From NCBI GenBank assembly GCA_017475035.1, contig JAFVGK010000001.1, positions 1-33,618 on the forward strand: DNA of 33,618 nt. Reading direction: 5' to 3'. Below the pieces are notes generated by a model that worked only from the letters and a program-made list of their open reading frames with translations, had not been told where the DNA came from and searched no databases. Below are positions 1-8,740 of the stretch, one piece after another. The stretch's first letter is position 1. Each line of letters starts with the position of its first letter. This DNA is from Blautia sp. GTDB lineage: Bacteria; Bacillota; Clostridia; Lachnospirales; Lachnospiraceae. The translations under genes and the position numbers were made by a program.

Positions 1-61
1 AAACCAGATTTTAATTTCTTACAATTTCCATCTTTGCGGAGTAGAATTGATAAGAAGCAAG

Positions 62-1000
62 TCATGGAACAGAATGGCACTTTCGCGCTTTGCTGTGCAA
101 AAGCGTTATTTTCTTGATTTTAAATTTTTCAGCAGACACTACATAATAGTTATCAGGACCTTCCACAACTGTCTTAGGATTATATTGGTCAAAAGTAATC
201 CCGGATGTCTTTCCCTTGACTATGATCCTGCAGGACAAAAATTCATCTGCTTCCGCAGCGGCTATGCTGCCGGGGATTGTAGCGGAAGTTATTAAGGGAG
301 TGGTGGCTTTACCAAAATCCGTATAAGACGTGGTTACAGTGTTGGAATTTCCGGTCACGGTTCCTGATATGGCTGCCGATACCTTTCCCTTAATTTTCTT
401 CGAATTAACGGTACGATACGCTTTCACCTTGTAGATGTATTTTTTATTCATTTTAATAGAATAGTCCGTATAAGTCGTGTTAGTATTTCCAGATTGAGTT
501 TTTATCGCCGTAAAGCTGGTTCCATTATTAGTGCTTTTCAAGATTATATAGCCGGATGCCCCTGCAACCTTTTTCCAGGTCAGTTTTATTGACGAGCTGG
601 TAATACTGGCTTTCAGGGATGTCGGTTTCGCGGGAACCGGTTTTCCTTTTATTCCTGTTTTATTATAAGCTCCTGTAGTGGTACGGCCGTCTTGTGTCTT
701 ATACGCGGCTACGGAATAGGTATATATGGTGCCGCATTTCAGGCTTTTATCGGTATACGTCGTTGTGGTGTTTTTCGTTACTTTAGCGATTTTCTTATAG
801 GAACCCGATCCGGTTTTCCTGTAGATTACATAGCCGTTTGCCCCTTTCACCTTCTCCCAAGTCACCTTTAAGGAATTATAGCTGGCAGAAGTAACCTTGC
901 CTAATTTTGGCTTTGCAAGAGTTGCGGCATAAGCCGAATTGTGAAAAATAACCAGGCAAAAAAGGATCGCGAAAATAGAATAACAAATCTTTTTGTTCAT
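62..1000 (-). CDS. Secreted fibronectin type III repeat protein
   Basis: This 312-residue protein begins with a classic Sec signal peptide: a Lys-rich start (MNKKICYS), a hydrophobic core and an AYAA cleavage site near residue 26. Two Fn3-like modules follow, roughly residues 28-120 and 122-215. Each carries the W-K-V-G-A-x-G-Y-I/V-I core and a Y-T-D/Y-x-Y-x-V-x-A-Y strand pattern. The last 95 residues are Ser/Thr-rich and then unrecognised. The start is supported by AAAGGAG eight bases upstream. No sortase motif, transmembrane anchor or enzyme domain is visible, so it is probably a released or wall-associated binding module. The gene faces the left edge of the window, and no terminator can be seen in the 61 bases after it. 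Specific function unknown. Confidence 0.8.
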   Translation of the reverse strand: MNKKICYSIFAILFCLVIFHNSAYAATLAKPKLGKVTSASYNSLKVTWEKVKGANGYVIYRKTGSGSYKKIAKVTKNTTTTYTDKSLKCGTIYTYSVAAYKTQDGRTTTGAYNKTGIKGKPVPAKPTSLKASITSSSIKLTWKKVAGASGYIILKSTNNGTSFTAIKTQSGNTNTTYTDYSIKMNKKYIYKVKAYRTVNSKKIKGKVSAAISGTVTGNSNTVTTSYTDFGKATTPLITSATIPGSIAAAEADEFLSCRIIVKGKTSGITFDQYNPKTVVEGPDNYYVVSAEKFKIKKITLLHSKARKCHSVP

Positions 1001-1140
1001 TTGGATTCTTCTCCTTTCTATTTCATTTTCTCTTTGGATCGGACTGGTATTGCTTTAAGCCATGACCAATTCCTGTCTGAGGCTTTATAGTGCAAAAATG
1101 TGGGAAACTATTAATTCAGGACATCTGCTGTTCAGAGTCC

Positions 1141-3120
1141 TCATTTGATTCGCCAATTGAGTCTCAGAAGATAGTTTTCCTCTCCTGTGGTGAGTTTTAA
1201 CTGGAGACTCTCTCCCGGAATCATCTGCAAGGCCGAAATTTGGTCTTCCTCCGCAATATAAAGAATACTCTTGCCGTCAGCGCAGGGAAAATACTGGGTC
1301 TTGCCGAACGTACAGGATTTCAGATATGTTTTATCAGGGGCATCCAGACTAAAACCACCTGTCGTCAAATGTAATGTCCACACAAAATCTTTTTGACCGC
1401 CATTCCAGACAGAGTTTGTGTAACGGCGATACCAGTTTTCTTCAAAATTTACAAGTGCGTCACTTACCGTTTTCCTGCTCATCAGAAGATATTGGCTGTA
1501 ATCCCGGGTATTCAGGCATGTCATATCGTATTTTAAAATATTCCGTCTCTCAACAGTATATTCATTCCCCCGCATCCACTCCAGAAGCTCTGGCATAGTC
1601 TGCGGTCTTTGCTCGGAAACAGCTTCTGCCAAAATTGATTTCAACAGGTTTTGCTCTTCCTTAGAAAGGCTGACCGACATAGACAAGATCATCTGGTTTG
1701 CCTCATGATCAATCAAAGCATTCTCGTTGACAAAACGCCAGATCATCTCAACTGACAAGTCTTCATTGTCGAAATAGAGGACAGATCCTTTTGTTTCCGC
1801 GTACTCTGCCTTTAAATGTGAGATGATCCTTTTGCATTCTTCCTGGCTTCTGTCAGGCCAGGTTTCAAAAACAGCTTCCTGCAGGCGCTCGTTGTACCAT
1901 TCGACAAAATCCTTAGCTTTCAGACACAACAGATCAGAGATTCCGGGCTCCTCCTGGGAATTGAGATTTTCCATTTGATCGTCAGGCTCACCCGTCACGG
2001 AAGATAAATCATTTTCAGGATCCGGCCACAACGGATGGTGCGTCGTTTTTTTTCTGATCACCTGAACCATGTGGCAAACCTGCTCTCCATCTATGAAAAA
2101 GGTAATATCGTAGGTTCCTGGGTTTTCAAAGTTTCTTTCCTCACAATAGAAGAACCAATTGCACCCAGGCGGCACAGTGGTTTCCTCCCAGGTGAAGTCT
2201 TCTCCATTGATCACACAGCTGACATTTACCGTCACATCACTGATGGAAGAGTTTCTGAGCCGCATCGTTGGAATGTAAATTTCTCCTTCCTGTAAATCCT
2301 CAGAATAACAATCCCGATCCAAATAATCTCCATCCGAATCGTAGTCGCCGGTCTTTCTCCAAAAACCCACTTTGTAAATGTCCAAAAGAGCAAGGGTTTC
2401 CGATAAAACCATTCTGCCGTTCACATAGAAAGTCATATCGAACTTTTCTGTCAATACAAGATCGTCATCGATATAGAGAATATGGTAATCATCGGCCTCG
2501 ACCGTTATCCAGTCCCATTCCGTATGGTGCCCATTCACTGTAGCTGCCACCAAGATGTTCACATCTTCATCTGTGGTATTTTCCACTTTTATGGCAGGCA
2601 GAAAAATCTCTCTTCCGGTCAAATCTGAGACCGTACAATCTCCCTCGTTAAATTCATAGGTTTCTCCGGTTTCAGCATCTGCCCGCAAAAATCCCGGTAA
2701 ATAAGTCATCTGTTCGATGATATCCACAGTTAACTCATCGTTCGTCTCTCCTTCACCTGTTACCTTCAGGTGCTCTGATCCGGCCAGATATCCGCTTCCA
2801 AGGATAATAGGCAAGTCAGAGTGAATCTGAATACCTTCAAACGTTTTTCCTCCGCAGCGAAATGATAACCGGATATCTTCCAGAGTTTTTCCTGAATACT
2901 CCAGATACTCATCCAGATACAACACCAATGCTTTTAAATTAGCATAATCGGATGAATAATTGGTAAGGTAAATACAATTATTGGTCAGAAAGTTTAAGGA
3001 TCCTGAACTTGTTACAAAAGGATTAAATGTGCTCATAAGTGACAGCACACTACAATTTATCGGACAAAAAAGTAAATTGTCATACAATAGATTATTTTGG
3101 GGCATACCAAAAAAGAACAT
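1141..3120 (-). CDS. CARDB-like repeat protein, N-terminus uncertain (possibly truncated by the IS)
   Basis: The 659-residue reading frame has two tandem beta-sandwich modules of about 100 residues, at roughly 170-255 and 275-355. Both share the pattern (I-x-x-P-x-[IM]-x-[VL]-x-N ... V-N-[IV] ... [VI]-N-G ... W ... [FY]-x-[VI]-[ND]-G) expected of CARDB/invasin-type extracellular adhesion domains. The C-terminal 280 residues are an acidic, Trp-rich region that I do not recognise. Such proteins are normally exported, but there is no signal peptide here. The first ATG (3120) has no Shine-Dalgarno, and a later ATG at 3036 also lacks one. An IS4-family element starts only about 20 bases upstream. 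The gene may therefore have lost its promoter, signal sequence and original 5' end to the insertion; alternatively the true start is simply not recognisable. Confidence 0.55.
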   Translation of the reverse strand: MFFFGMPQNNLLYDNLLFCPINCSVLSLMSTFNPFVTSSGSLNFLTNNCIYLTNYSSDYANLKALVLYLDEYLEYSGKTLEDIRLSFRCGGKTFEGIQIHSDLPIILGSGYLAGSEHLKVTGEGETNDELTVDIIEQMTYLPGFLRADAETGETYEFNEGDCTVSDLTGREIFLPAIKVENTTDEDVNILVAATVNGHHTEWDWITVEADDYHILYIDDDLVLTEKFDMTFYVNGRMVLSETLALLDIYKVGFWRKTGDYDSDGDYLDRDCYSEDLQEGEIYIPTMRLRNSSISDVTVNVSCVINGEDFTWEETTVPPGCNWFFYCEERNFENPGTYDITFFIDGEQVCHMVQVIRKKTTHHPLWPDPENDLSSVTGEPDDQMENLNSQEEPGISDLLCLKAKDFVEWYNERLQEAVFETWPDRSQEECKRIISHLKAEYAETKGSVLYFDNEDLSVEMIWRFVNENALIDHEANQMILSMSVSLSKEEQNLLKSILAEAVSEQRPQTMPELLEWMRGNEYTVERRNILKYDMTCLNTRDYSQYLLMSRKTVSDALVNFEENWYRRYTNSVWNGGQKDFVWTLHLTTGGFSLDAPDKTYLKSCTFGKTQYFPCADGKSILYIAEEDQISALQMIPGESLQLKLTTGEENYLLRLNWRIK

Positions 3121-3162
3121 TGCAAATGTCCGAAAAATAATGTATTTTATTGTATGAGTCGT

Positions 3163-4590
3163 TTAACTTGGTCTGTGATTAAACGGCTTCCATGATTGGG
3201 GCTTCACATTTCGAGCAAAGGTTCTGTTTAACTTGATCTTGTAGATGTGGGCCCTGATTGTTTTAATCACATCTTCAAGTTTCTGAAGCCAGTCCTTTTT
3301 TAAAAGACGTCTGCATGTTGTCATAGCCTGAGAGAAGGAAAGATCTACACGATATACTTTCTCTTCATCATTGTCTATTTCAATGCGATCATCCTGTATT
3401 TCGTCTTGTGAAGAACTGTAGAAATCTCCATACAGTTCCTCTTGTTCCTGACGTACTGCGTCCATCACAAATGAAATAAAATTGAACAAGGTTAGTTTTA
3501 CAAAAAGTTCCTGTTCAATATATTTCATTTTGCGGCTGTGAAAATTCACCAAACCTAATGTATATTTTAATTTTGCAAAGGCGGTTTCGCAATTCCAGCG
3601 CTCATTATACAGTTCCTTGATTGTATCAGCATCGTACTGTACTCTATCAAGATTTGTTGCTACTGTCTCATATTCGCCGTTAGGTAACTTGAAACGGACA
3701 ATGCGAAAGCATATCGGGTATTCTCCATTTTCATCAAAGAAATCAAATGTAGTATTTGGTGATATTACGGTATATATATCTTTGGTCCTGTCAGTTTTTA
3801 AAGATCGTTTTCTGGTAAGGATTGTTGAGATATATAAATCAAACTCACCGTCAGGTAGATTGTGCACATGAGAAGATAGAATACCATTGCTGTATAAATC
3901 CTTAAGGCGAATAATGAAATGCTTGTTGTGTTCTATGCATGTGGCGAAAACATTATAACCTTCATATCCCCTGTCAGCGATGATAAGTGCTATTTTGTCA
4001 GGATCCATCCTGGATATCATCATAACAAGGGCCTGACGCTCTTCTTTTTTATGGATACCCTGAACAAGAGAATCAACAAATGCATGTGATCTGAAATCAT
4101 ATAGAGCATTTAAATGGAATTGGTTATACCCCTTCTTACCTTTTTGAGAAACAAAAGTAGAAGGATCTTTTTCGTTCCTGGCAATGTTAACACCAGAACC
4201 ATCAGCTAAAAAAACATCGCCAGGGTAACCATATGGAGTTTCTGTCTTGATCAAGCCGCTATTTAAGACGTTATCAGTGAAAGAATGAAACAGATATTGA
4301 AAAGCGCCATTTTTGATTTTAGCCCGTTGCATAAGGAGAGCTGCATTTATGTTTCCAACATGATATGAAGAGTCAAAAATGTTAATCAATTCAGATTCTG
4401 TATTTCTTGATTCAAATTGAAAAAGCGTACTTATAATAGTTTGAGGGGTAAAAACACGATTCCGAGTAAAATCCGTATCAGGTTTATTGCAGTAAACCTC
4501 TCTATGGTTTAAAACGAAATCGGTAATAGTATCATCAAGAATTTCGCGGATTTTTTTAACTACCTGCCAGCCGAAACCACCAAGACACAT
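3163..4590 (-). CDS. IS4-family DDE transposase
   Basis: A 475-residue transposase. The catalytic signature of the IS4 family is complete: the first Asp in LADGSGVNIAR, the second in ADRGYEGYN, and the Y-x2-R-W-x3-E-x6-K box (YNERWNCETAFAKLK) with its conserved Glu. I chose the ATG at 4590 (MCLGGFGWQ) because AAGGAGG sits at the right distance. The frame stays open to 4656, but that upstream part overlaps an inverted repeat that includes this ribosome-binding site. The gene looks intact: no internal stops and the usual length. It points toward the CARDB-like gene and away from copA. Cut-and-paste transposition within the cell is the expected activity. Confidence 0.9.
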   Translation of the reverse strand: MCLGGFGWQVVKKIREILDDTITDFVLNHREVYCNKPDTDFTRNRVFTPQTIISTLFQFESRNTESELINIFDSSYHVGNINAALLMQRAKIKNGAFQYLFHSFTDNVLNSGLIKTETPYGYPGDVFLADGSGVNIARNEKDPSTFVSQKGKKGYNQFHLNALYDFRSHAFVDSLVQGIHKKEERQALVMMISRMDPDKIALIIADRGYEGYNVFATCIEHNKHFIIRLKDLYSNGILSSHVHNLPDGEFDLYISTILTRKRSLKTDRTKDIYTVISPNTTFDFFDENGEYPICFRIVRFKLPNGEYETVATNLDRVQYDADTIKELYNERWNCETAFAKLKYTLGLVNFHSRKMKYIEQELFVKLTLFNFISFVMDAVRQEQEELYGDFYSSSQDEIQDDRIEIDNDEEKVYRVDLSFSQAMTTCRRLLKKDWLQKLEDVIKTIRAHIYKIKLNRTFARNVKPQSWKPFNHRPS

Positions 4591-4668
4591 AATAAATACC
4601 TCCTTAATTGTCAGTCTATTTTCGACCGGCGCACCATTTTTTGACAATTCTGTCAAGAGGTATTTATT
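4591..4668 (-). promoter_or_regulatory. Inverted repeat that would mask the transposase ribosome-binding site
   Basis: AATAAATACCTC at 4591-4602 is exactly inverted at 4657-4668 (GAGGTATTTATT). In a minus-strand transcript, the downstream arm is the transposase Shine-Dalgarno plus spacer immediately before the ATG at 4590. Any message that starts outside the element would carry both arms and could fold the site away. A message starting between the arms would not. This arrangement is a known way by which IS10 and IS50 limit read-through expression. A second small hairpin (TTGACA/TGTCAA, 4641-4656) lies inside. No convincing promoter between the arms was found. Confidence 0.5.
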
Positions 4669-4732
4669 TCGACTTTGTTATATTTTGGTTACATATATAT
4701 TAATTTTTGCTCGTGAATTGTCTATACATTAT

Positions 4733-4759
4733 AAAAAGCACCCTACTTCAGGGGGCGCT
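4733..4759 (-). terminator. Short hairpin with U-run reading leftward (or copper-type operator)
   Basis: On the minus strand, GCGCCC pairs with GGGTGC (one G-U pair) around a nine-base loop, followed by TTTTTATA, a small Rho-independent terminator in front of the IS. The same 23 bases (4737-4759) form an imperfect palindrome AGCnCCC...GGGnGCT located about 90 bases before the copper ATPase. GC-rich palindromes of that kind are bound by CsoR-type copper repressors, so an operator role is an alternative. No csoR or copY gene is in the window. Confidence 0.35.
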
Positions 4760-4845
4760 ACAGTTATAGGATATATTTGGCTATAGCCTTATTTTAAAAG
4801 CATTGGGTACGATCCTGAAAATAAAACAGAAAGGATTGATTCAAA

Positions 4846-7434
4846 ATGGATCAATATACAGTGACAGGCATGAGCTGCGCGGCATGCCAGGCACGGGTAG
4901 AAAAAGCCGTATCAAAAGTACCGGGAGTGGAAAGCTGCTCGGTGAGCCTTCTGACAAACTCAATGGGAGTTGAAGGCACCGCCTCTCCGGCAGATATCAT
5001 ACGGGCAGTCACGGAAGCCGGTTATGGGGCAAAACAAAAAGGAGAATCCGGAAAAAATGCCGGGGCTGCCGCAAGGATCGCCGAGCAGGAGGAGGCGTTA
5101 AAGGATCATGAGACACCGGTTCTGCGCCGCAGACTCTTTACTTCTCTTGGATTCCTTCTGATTCTGATGTATTTTTCCATGGGACATATGATGCTCGGCC
5201 TGCCCTTGCCGGCCTTCTTTGATGATAATCATGTGGCGGTCGGCCTGGCAGAGCTTATTCTGGCAGCGATCGTCATGGTGATCAATCAGAAATTTTTCAC
5301 CAGTGGATTCCGGAGCCTTTTTCATGCCGCCCCCAATATGGACACATTGATTGCGCTTGGGTCAGCTGCCGCCTTCGTGTATTCGACGATAATGCTGTTT
5401 GCCATGACAAGGGCGCAGGCGGATCATGACATGGCTGCCGTCATGCGGTACATGATGGAATTTTACTTCGAATCCGCTGCGATGATACTGACCCTGATCA
5501 CGGTAGGGAAAATGCTGGAGGCCTATTCCAAAGGAAAGACGACAAATGCCTTAAAAAGCCTTATGAAGCTTGCTCCGAAAACAGCGGCGGTCGAACGGGA
5601 TGGCATGGAAGTAACGGTTTCCATTGATGAGGTTGAAAAAGGAGACATTTTCTTTGTCCGCCCGGGTGAAAATATCCCTGTGGACGGAGTGGTGATCGAG
5701 GGCTGCAGCGCGGTAAACGAAGCCGCCCTGACCGGTGAAAGCATTCCCGTGGACAAAGCGCCCGGTGACGCGGTATCCTCCGCTACCTTAAATCAGTCAG
5801 GCTTTCTGAAATGCGAAGCCACAAGAGTAGGCGAAGACACGACCTTGTCCCAGATTATCGCGATGGTTTCTGACGCGGCTGCGACAAAAGCTCCGGTGGC
5901 AAAGCTGGCGGATCGTATATCCGGAGTCTTTGTTCCGGCAGTCATCCTGATCGCGCTGATTACCACGGTCATCTGGCTTCTGGCAGGCCGACCGGCAGGC
6001 TTTGCCCTTGCCCGCGGGATCTGTGTGCTGGTGGTCAGCTGCCCATGTGCCCTCGGCCTTGCCACGCCGGTGGCAATTATGGTAGGAAACGGAGTCGGAG
6101 CCAGAAACGGAATTCTGTTTAAAAATGCGGAAGCCTTGCAGGAAGCGGGAAATGTACAGATCATCGCGCTGGATAAGACGGGTACGATCACAAAAGGAGA
6201 GCCGGAGGTAACGGAACTGATTCCTGCCGAAACAAGCAGTGAAGAAGAGCTTCTCACAGTTGCCTTTGCCTTGGAGAAAAAAAGCGAGCATCCCCTGGCG
6301 AAATCCGTTCTTCGCTATGCCGGGGAAAGAGGGCAGTCCGGACCTGAGGCAGACGAGTTTATGGCTCTGGTCGGAAACGGGTTACAGGCAAAACTGGACG
6401 GACAGAGCGTATACGGGGGAAGCGAAGCGTTTCTTTCAGGCATAATCAGAATTCCCCAAAAGGAGAAAGCGGTAATCGCGCGGCTTTCCGAGGAAGGAAA
6501 GACGCCTCTGCTTTTTGCAAAGGAAGAAAGATTCCTTGGCGTCATCGCTGTGGCGGATCAGATCAAGGAGGATTCCGCCCAGGCGATCAGCGAATTGCGG
6601 CAGATGGGGATTTATGTCGTGATGCTGACCGGCGACAATGCCCGTACTGCCGGAGCGATCGGTAAAACCGCAGGAGTGGATGAGGTAGTGGCTGGCGTTC
6701 TGCCGGACGGAAAAGAAAATGTGATCCGGCGCCTGGCTGAGTATGGCAAGGTCGCCATGGTAGGAGACGGCATTAACGACGCGCCGGCGCTGACCAGGGC
6801 GGATATCGGGATAGCCATCGGAGCAGGCACAGACGTTGCGATTGACGCCGCCGATGTGGTCTTGATGAAAAGCACATTGGCTGATGTGCCGGCTGCCATA
6901 CGTCTGAGCCGGCGTACATACAAAAATATACTGGAAAATCTGTTCTGGGCCTTGATTTATAATACCCTGCTAATTCCTGCCGCGGCCGGCGCTTATGTAA
7001 ATCTTTTCGGCCTTACGATGAATCCCATGCTTGGCGCGGCGGCAATGAGCCTGTCAAGCTTTTGCGTGGTAACCAACGCCCTGAGACTGAATCTTACGGA
7101 TATTTATGATTCATCCGGGGACAGAAAACGGAAAAACGCGCTTGTGCCTGAGGGGGGAAAGAAGCTTCTGGGCGGCGCGGAAGAAAAAACAACGGAAGGA
7201 TTATCAGAAAGGAAAGGAGAAATCATGAACAAGACACTGAAGATTGAAGGTATGATGTGCCCTCACTGCGAAGCAACCGTAAAAAAAGCTCTGGAAGCCA
7301 TTGACCAGGTACAGGAAGCCGTGGTAAGCCATGAAGCCGGTACCGCTGTCGTAACACTCTCGGGAGAAGTAGACGATGCGGTCCTTACGAAAGCAGTGGA
7401 GGACAAGGATTATAAAGTAACCGGTATTGCATGA
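4846..7434 (+). CDS. copA: Cu(I)-exporting P1B-type ATPase with C-terminal CopZ-like domain
   Basis: An 862-residue heavy-metal ATPase of the inner membrane. Order of parts: an N-terminal HMA domain with GMSCAAC (residues 8-14); transmembrane helices from about residue 85; actuator loop TGES (296-299); the copper-binding CPC in the membrane (399-401); phosphorylation site DKTGT (Asp443); SEHP of the nucleotide-binding domain; GDGIND (640-645); a last helix pair with YN and MxxSS motifs that mark Cu(I) specificity; and a second HMA domain with GMMCPHC at the very C-terminus. A C-terminal metal-binding domain is uncommon. The linker before it contains AAAGGAG and an in-frame ATG, so a free CopZ may also be made. 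Start: AAAGGA eight bases upstream. The stop overlaps the region just before thrH, so the three genes to 8739 probably form one operon. Confidence 0.95.
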   Translation: MDQYTVTGMSCAACQARVEKAVSKVPGVESCSVSLLTNSMGVEGTASPADIIRAVTEAGYGAKQKGESGKNAGAAARIAEQEEALKDHETPVLRRRLFTSLGFLLILMYFSMGHMMLGLPLPAFFDDNHVAVGLAELILAAIVMVINQKFFTSGFRSLFHAAPNMDTLIALGSAAAFVYSTIMLFAMTRAQADHDMAAVMRYMMEFYFESAAMILTLITVGKMLEAYSKGKTTNALKSLMKLAPKTAAVERDGMEVTVSIDEVEKGDIFFVRPGENIPVDGVVIEGCSAVNEAALTGESIPVDKAPGDAVSSATLNQSGFLKCEATRVGEDTTLSQIIAMVSDAAATKAPVAKLADRISGVFVPAVILIALITTVIWLLAGRPAGFALARGICVLVVSCPCALGLATPVAIMVGNGVGARNGILFKNAEALQEAGNVQIIALDKTGTITKGEPEVTELIPAETSSEEELLTVAFALEKKSEHPLAKSVLRYAGERGQSGPEADEFMALVGNGLQAKLDGQSVYGGSEAFLSGIIRIPQKEKAVIARLSEEGKTPLLFAKEERFLGVIAVADQIKEDSAQAISELRQMGIYVVMLTGDNARTAGAIGKTAGVDEVVAGVLPDGKENVIRRLAEYGKVAMVGDGINDAPALTRADIGIAIGAGTDVAIDAADVVLMKSTLADVPAAIRLSRRTYKNILENLFWALIYNTLLIPAAAGAYVNLFGLTMNPMLGAAAMSLSSFCVVTNALRLNLTDIYDSSGDRKRKNALVPEGGKKLLGGAEEKTTEGLSERKGEIMNKTLKIEGMMCPHCEATVKKALEAIDQVQEAVVSHEAGTAVVTLSGEVDDAVLTKAVEDKDYKVTGIA
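7225..7434 (+). other. copZ: Internal in-frame start giving a free CopZ-like copper chaperone
   Basis: Inside the copA frame, GGAAAGGAG is followed six bases later by ATG (codon 794 of CopA). Translation from here gives a 69-residue protein starting MNKTLKIEGMMCPHCEATV, which is the length and sequence type of a stand-alone CopZ chaperone with the MxCxxC metal site. The preceding 50 codons are hydrophilic and look like a former intergenic region plus a gene end. It may be a copA-copZ gene fusion that kept the old start site, so both the fused and free forms could be produced. This is inferred from sequence only. Confidence 0.5.
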
Positions 7435-7459
7435 GAGGTCTTCTGGAAAGGGGAAAAGA

Positions 7460-8059
7460 ATGAATATAGTCTGCCTGGACCTGGAAGGGGTCCTTGTTCC
7501 GGAAATCTGGATCGCCTTCTCGAAAGAAAGCGGGATTCCTGAGCTGAAGCGTACAACGAGGGATGAGCCTGACTATGATAAGCTGATGAAATGGCGGCTG
7601 GGAATCTTAAAAGAGCATTCGTTGGGATTGAAAGAGATACAGGAAACCATCGCGAAAATCGACCCTCTCCCGGGAGCGAAGGAATTTCTTGACGAGCTGC
7701 GCAGTATCACGCAGGTACTTATCCTCAGCGATACCTTTACACAATTTGCCGGTCCCTTGATGAAAAAGCTCGGTTATCCGACGCTGTTCTGCAATGAACT
7801 GATCGTTGCCCCGAACGGTGAAATTACCGGCTATAAAATGCGCATCGCCAATTCCAAGCTCAGCACCGTCAAAGCACTGCAGTCCGTAGGCTTTGAAACC
7901 ATCGCGGCCGGCGACAGTTATAATGATCTGGGCATGATCCGTGCCGGAAAAAAGGGATTTTTGTTTAAGAGCACTGATCAGATCAAGGCGGATAATCCGG
8001 ATCTGGAAGCCTACGAGGATTTTCCCGAATTCCTTGCCGCAATTAAAAAGGCTCTGTGA
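7460..8059 (+). CDS. thrH: ThrH-type phosphoserine phosphatase / phosphoserine:homoserine phosphotransferase
   Basis: A 199-residue HAD-superfamily enzyme. The N-terminal motif DLEG (Asp7, Glu9) replaces the usual DxDG and is diagnostic for ThrH. The following VLVPEIWIAF, the ILSDT motif and the GDSYND motif also fit the known Pseudomonas ThrH very well along the whole length. Known family members dephosphorylate phosphoserine and can pass the phosphate to homoserine, linking serine and threonine synthesis. I chose the ATG at 7460, preceded by GGAAAGGGG, over an upstream in-frame codon at 7427 that would overlap copA. It lies 25 bases after copA and its stop overlaps the next gene's start, so the three are probably co-transcribed although the functions are unrelated. 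Confidence 0.88.
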   Translation: MNIVCLDLEGVLVPEIWIAFSKESGIPELKRTTRDEPDYDKLMKWRLGILKEHSLGLKEIQETIAKIDPLPGAKEFLDELRSITQVLILSDTFTQFAGPLMKKLGYPTLFCNELIVAPNGEITGYKMRIANSKLSTVKALQSVGFETIAAGDSYNDLGMIRAGKKGFLFKSTDQIKADNPDLEAYEDFPEFLAAIKKAL

Positions 8060-8739
8060 TGTGTATTCCGAAAGAAACAATCAGGCTGCTTCATCGCGAG
8101 CCGGACATTTACGTCATGGATGTCGGCATTCTGGAAGACCGGACGATCTTTGACAAAGCCCTGGAGCAGGTTTCCGCCTACAGGAGGAAAAAGGTGCTGG
8201 CGTTCAGGTTTTCTTCTTCTAGGATATTAAGCCTGGGAGCAGGTATTCTCATGGAAGAAGCGCTTTCCCGGCGGGGCATGCACGAAAACCAGATGGAATA
8301 CCGCCTGGGGCCCAATGAAAAACCCTACTTTGCCAATGCGCCTTCTCTTTTCTTTAATGCTTCACACTCCGGAAAGATGGCTATGCTAGGAATTTCCGAT
8401 CAGGAGATAGGGTGCGATATCGAAATCATCGGTAAAGATAATATGAACATCGCGGAACATTTTTATCATCCGGATGAACTGCGTTATCTGCAGATGTTTC
8501 AGGACAAGGAAGAGCAGAAAAGAGAATTCTACCGGCTGTGGACTCTTAAGGAAAGCTATGTGAAGGTTACCGGGAAGGGGTTGTCGGAGGAATTCTCAGG
8601 ATTCTGCATAGACTGCAGAGGAGAGCAGATTGTGGTAAGAGATGCAGGAGGGGAGAAGCTTCCTTATAGTTTCGGTATGCTTGAGCTGGAGGGATATGCG
8701 GCCGCCTGGTGCAGATGTAATAACAATTCAGGTGTTTAA
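8059..8739 (+). CDS. Sfp-type 4'-phosphopantetheinyl transferase
   Basis: About 226 residues. Family signatures are the FNASHSGKMAM block, GCDIE (Mg-binding Asp and Glu) and WTLKESYVKVTGKGL, the W-x-x-K-E-[SA]-x-x-K box. The enzyme transfers the 4'-phosphopantetheine arm of CoA to a Ser of carrier proteins. The Sfp class usually serves peptide or polyketide synthases, and no such synthase is in this window, so it may instead or also activate the fatty-acid carrier protein. The start is either GTG 8056 or ATG 8059. I favour ATG because it overlaps the thrH stop as TGATG with AAAAGG seven bases ahead. A copy of the dispersed structured element begins one base after the stop. Confidence 0.88.
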   Translation: MCIPKETIRLLHREPDIYVMDVGILEDRTIFDKALEQVSAYRRKKVLAFRFSSSRILSLGAGILMEEALSRRGMHENQMEYRLGPNEKPYFANAPSLFFNASHSGKMAMLGISDQEIGCDIEIIGKDNMNIAEHFYHPDELRYLQMFQDKEEQKREFYRLWTLKESYVKVTGKGLSEEFSGFCIDCRGEQIVVRDAGGEKLPYSFGMLELEGYAAAWCRCNNNSGV

Positions 8740-8740
8740 T

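Larger units (their letters stand above)
3137..4732 (-). mobile_element. IS4-family insertion sequence (ends inferred)
   Basis: One transposase gene fills this unit. Candidate ends are a 9-base inverted match, ATAATGTAT at 3137-3145 and ATACATTAT at 4724-4732, with weaker similarity continuing inward (GAG at both inner sides). Short A-runs lie just outside both ends (AAAAA at 3133-3137 and 4733-4737) and could be a small target duplication, but low-complexity A-tracts make this weak. Only one copy occurs in the window. The existence of the element is well supported by the transposase; the exact ends are tentative. Confidence 0.55.
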
